Part shown: positions 63,980 to 64,000 of the stretch, piece by piece | Numbering within the stretch: position 1 is the stretch's first letter | Layout: each line of letters starts with the position of its first letter | Source of the DNA: UBA4246 sp045113695 | GTDB taxonomy: Bacteria; Bacillota; Clostridia; Christensenellales; Aristaeellaceae | DNA: 64,000 nt | Assembly: GCA_045113695.1 (NCBI GenBank) | Contig: JBGUJG010000040.1 | Span: forward strand, 1-64,000 | Reading direction: 5' to 3' | Position numbers and translations under genes: made by a program | The notes under the pieces: generated by a model | What the model saw: only the letters and a program-made list of their open reading frames with translations | Databases searched by the model: none | Told to the model about the DNA's origin: nothing

Positions 63980-64000
63980 CACTGTTTCCGGTACGGACCG

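Overview
The window is a 64 kb, GC-rich (about 60%) bacterial chromosome segment with dense coding, short gaps and no rRNA or tRNA genes, CRISPR array, prophage or recognisable transposase. It looks like a fermentative Gram-positive anaerobe of the class Clostridia, probably a gut or rumen member near Christensenellales. The signs are a class III fructose-bisphosphatase, a T-box leader, a class B sortase, an LCP protein, a desulfoferrodoxin, an AddB-type nuclease and many plant-polysaccharide hydrolases. The family names are secure; the taxon is inference.

Layout. 1-6.3 kb: two cytoplasmic glycoside hydrolases, then a secreted FMN/FAD reductase. 6.3-7.0 kb: a non-coding stretch with a 253-bp inverted-repeat element. 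7.0-11.8 kb (-): a CYTH-like protein, Ppx/GppA phosphatase and a TctCBA tripartite tricarboxylate transporter. 11.9-16.1 kb (-): LCP protein, class B sortase, MFS transporter and an unknown membrane protein. 16.2-24.5 kb (-): a hemicellulose island of GH2, GH39 xylosidase, GH67 glucuronidase and a beta-helix protein. 24.8-31.9 kb (-): pcrA, ligA, an unknown gene, an RluA-type pseudouridine synthase and a HAD phosphatase. 32.1-42.4 kb (+): DUF6062 protein, addB, a membrane-anchored metallophosphoesterase, ppk1, then a cysteine T-box controlling cysE-cysS-comEA-like. 42.5-46.1 kb: a WYL-type regulator facing birA, desulfoferrodoxin, RsuA/RluB synthase and MnmM-like methylase. 46.2-51.8 kb: fbp (-) and tig-clpP-clpX (+). 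51.9-56.7 kb (-): ketopantoate reductase-like protein, CHASE2-SpoIIE phosphatase and xylulokinase. 56.9-59.2 kb (+): a polar amino-acid ABC transporter. 59.3-63.1 kb (+): an m5C methyltransferase, then a second methyltransferase, an RNA ligase and an HD-polynucleotide kinase that look like an RNA-repair cassette. 63.2-64.0 kb: an esterase.

How the genes work together. GH67, GH39 and GH2 enzymes lack signal peptides, so they probably finish imported xylan/galactan oligosaccharides in the cytosol; xylulokinase would carry xylose onward. Ppk1, Ppx and the CYTH-like protein point to polyphosphate metabolism. The T-box links cysteine supply (CysE) and charging (CysS) to uncharged tRNA-Cys. The most interesting locus is 60366-63124: HD-Pnk can heal both broken ends and the ligase can seal them, and here they sit directly behind a SAM methyltransferase with an ExxEH motif, a possible parallel to Hen1.
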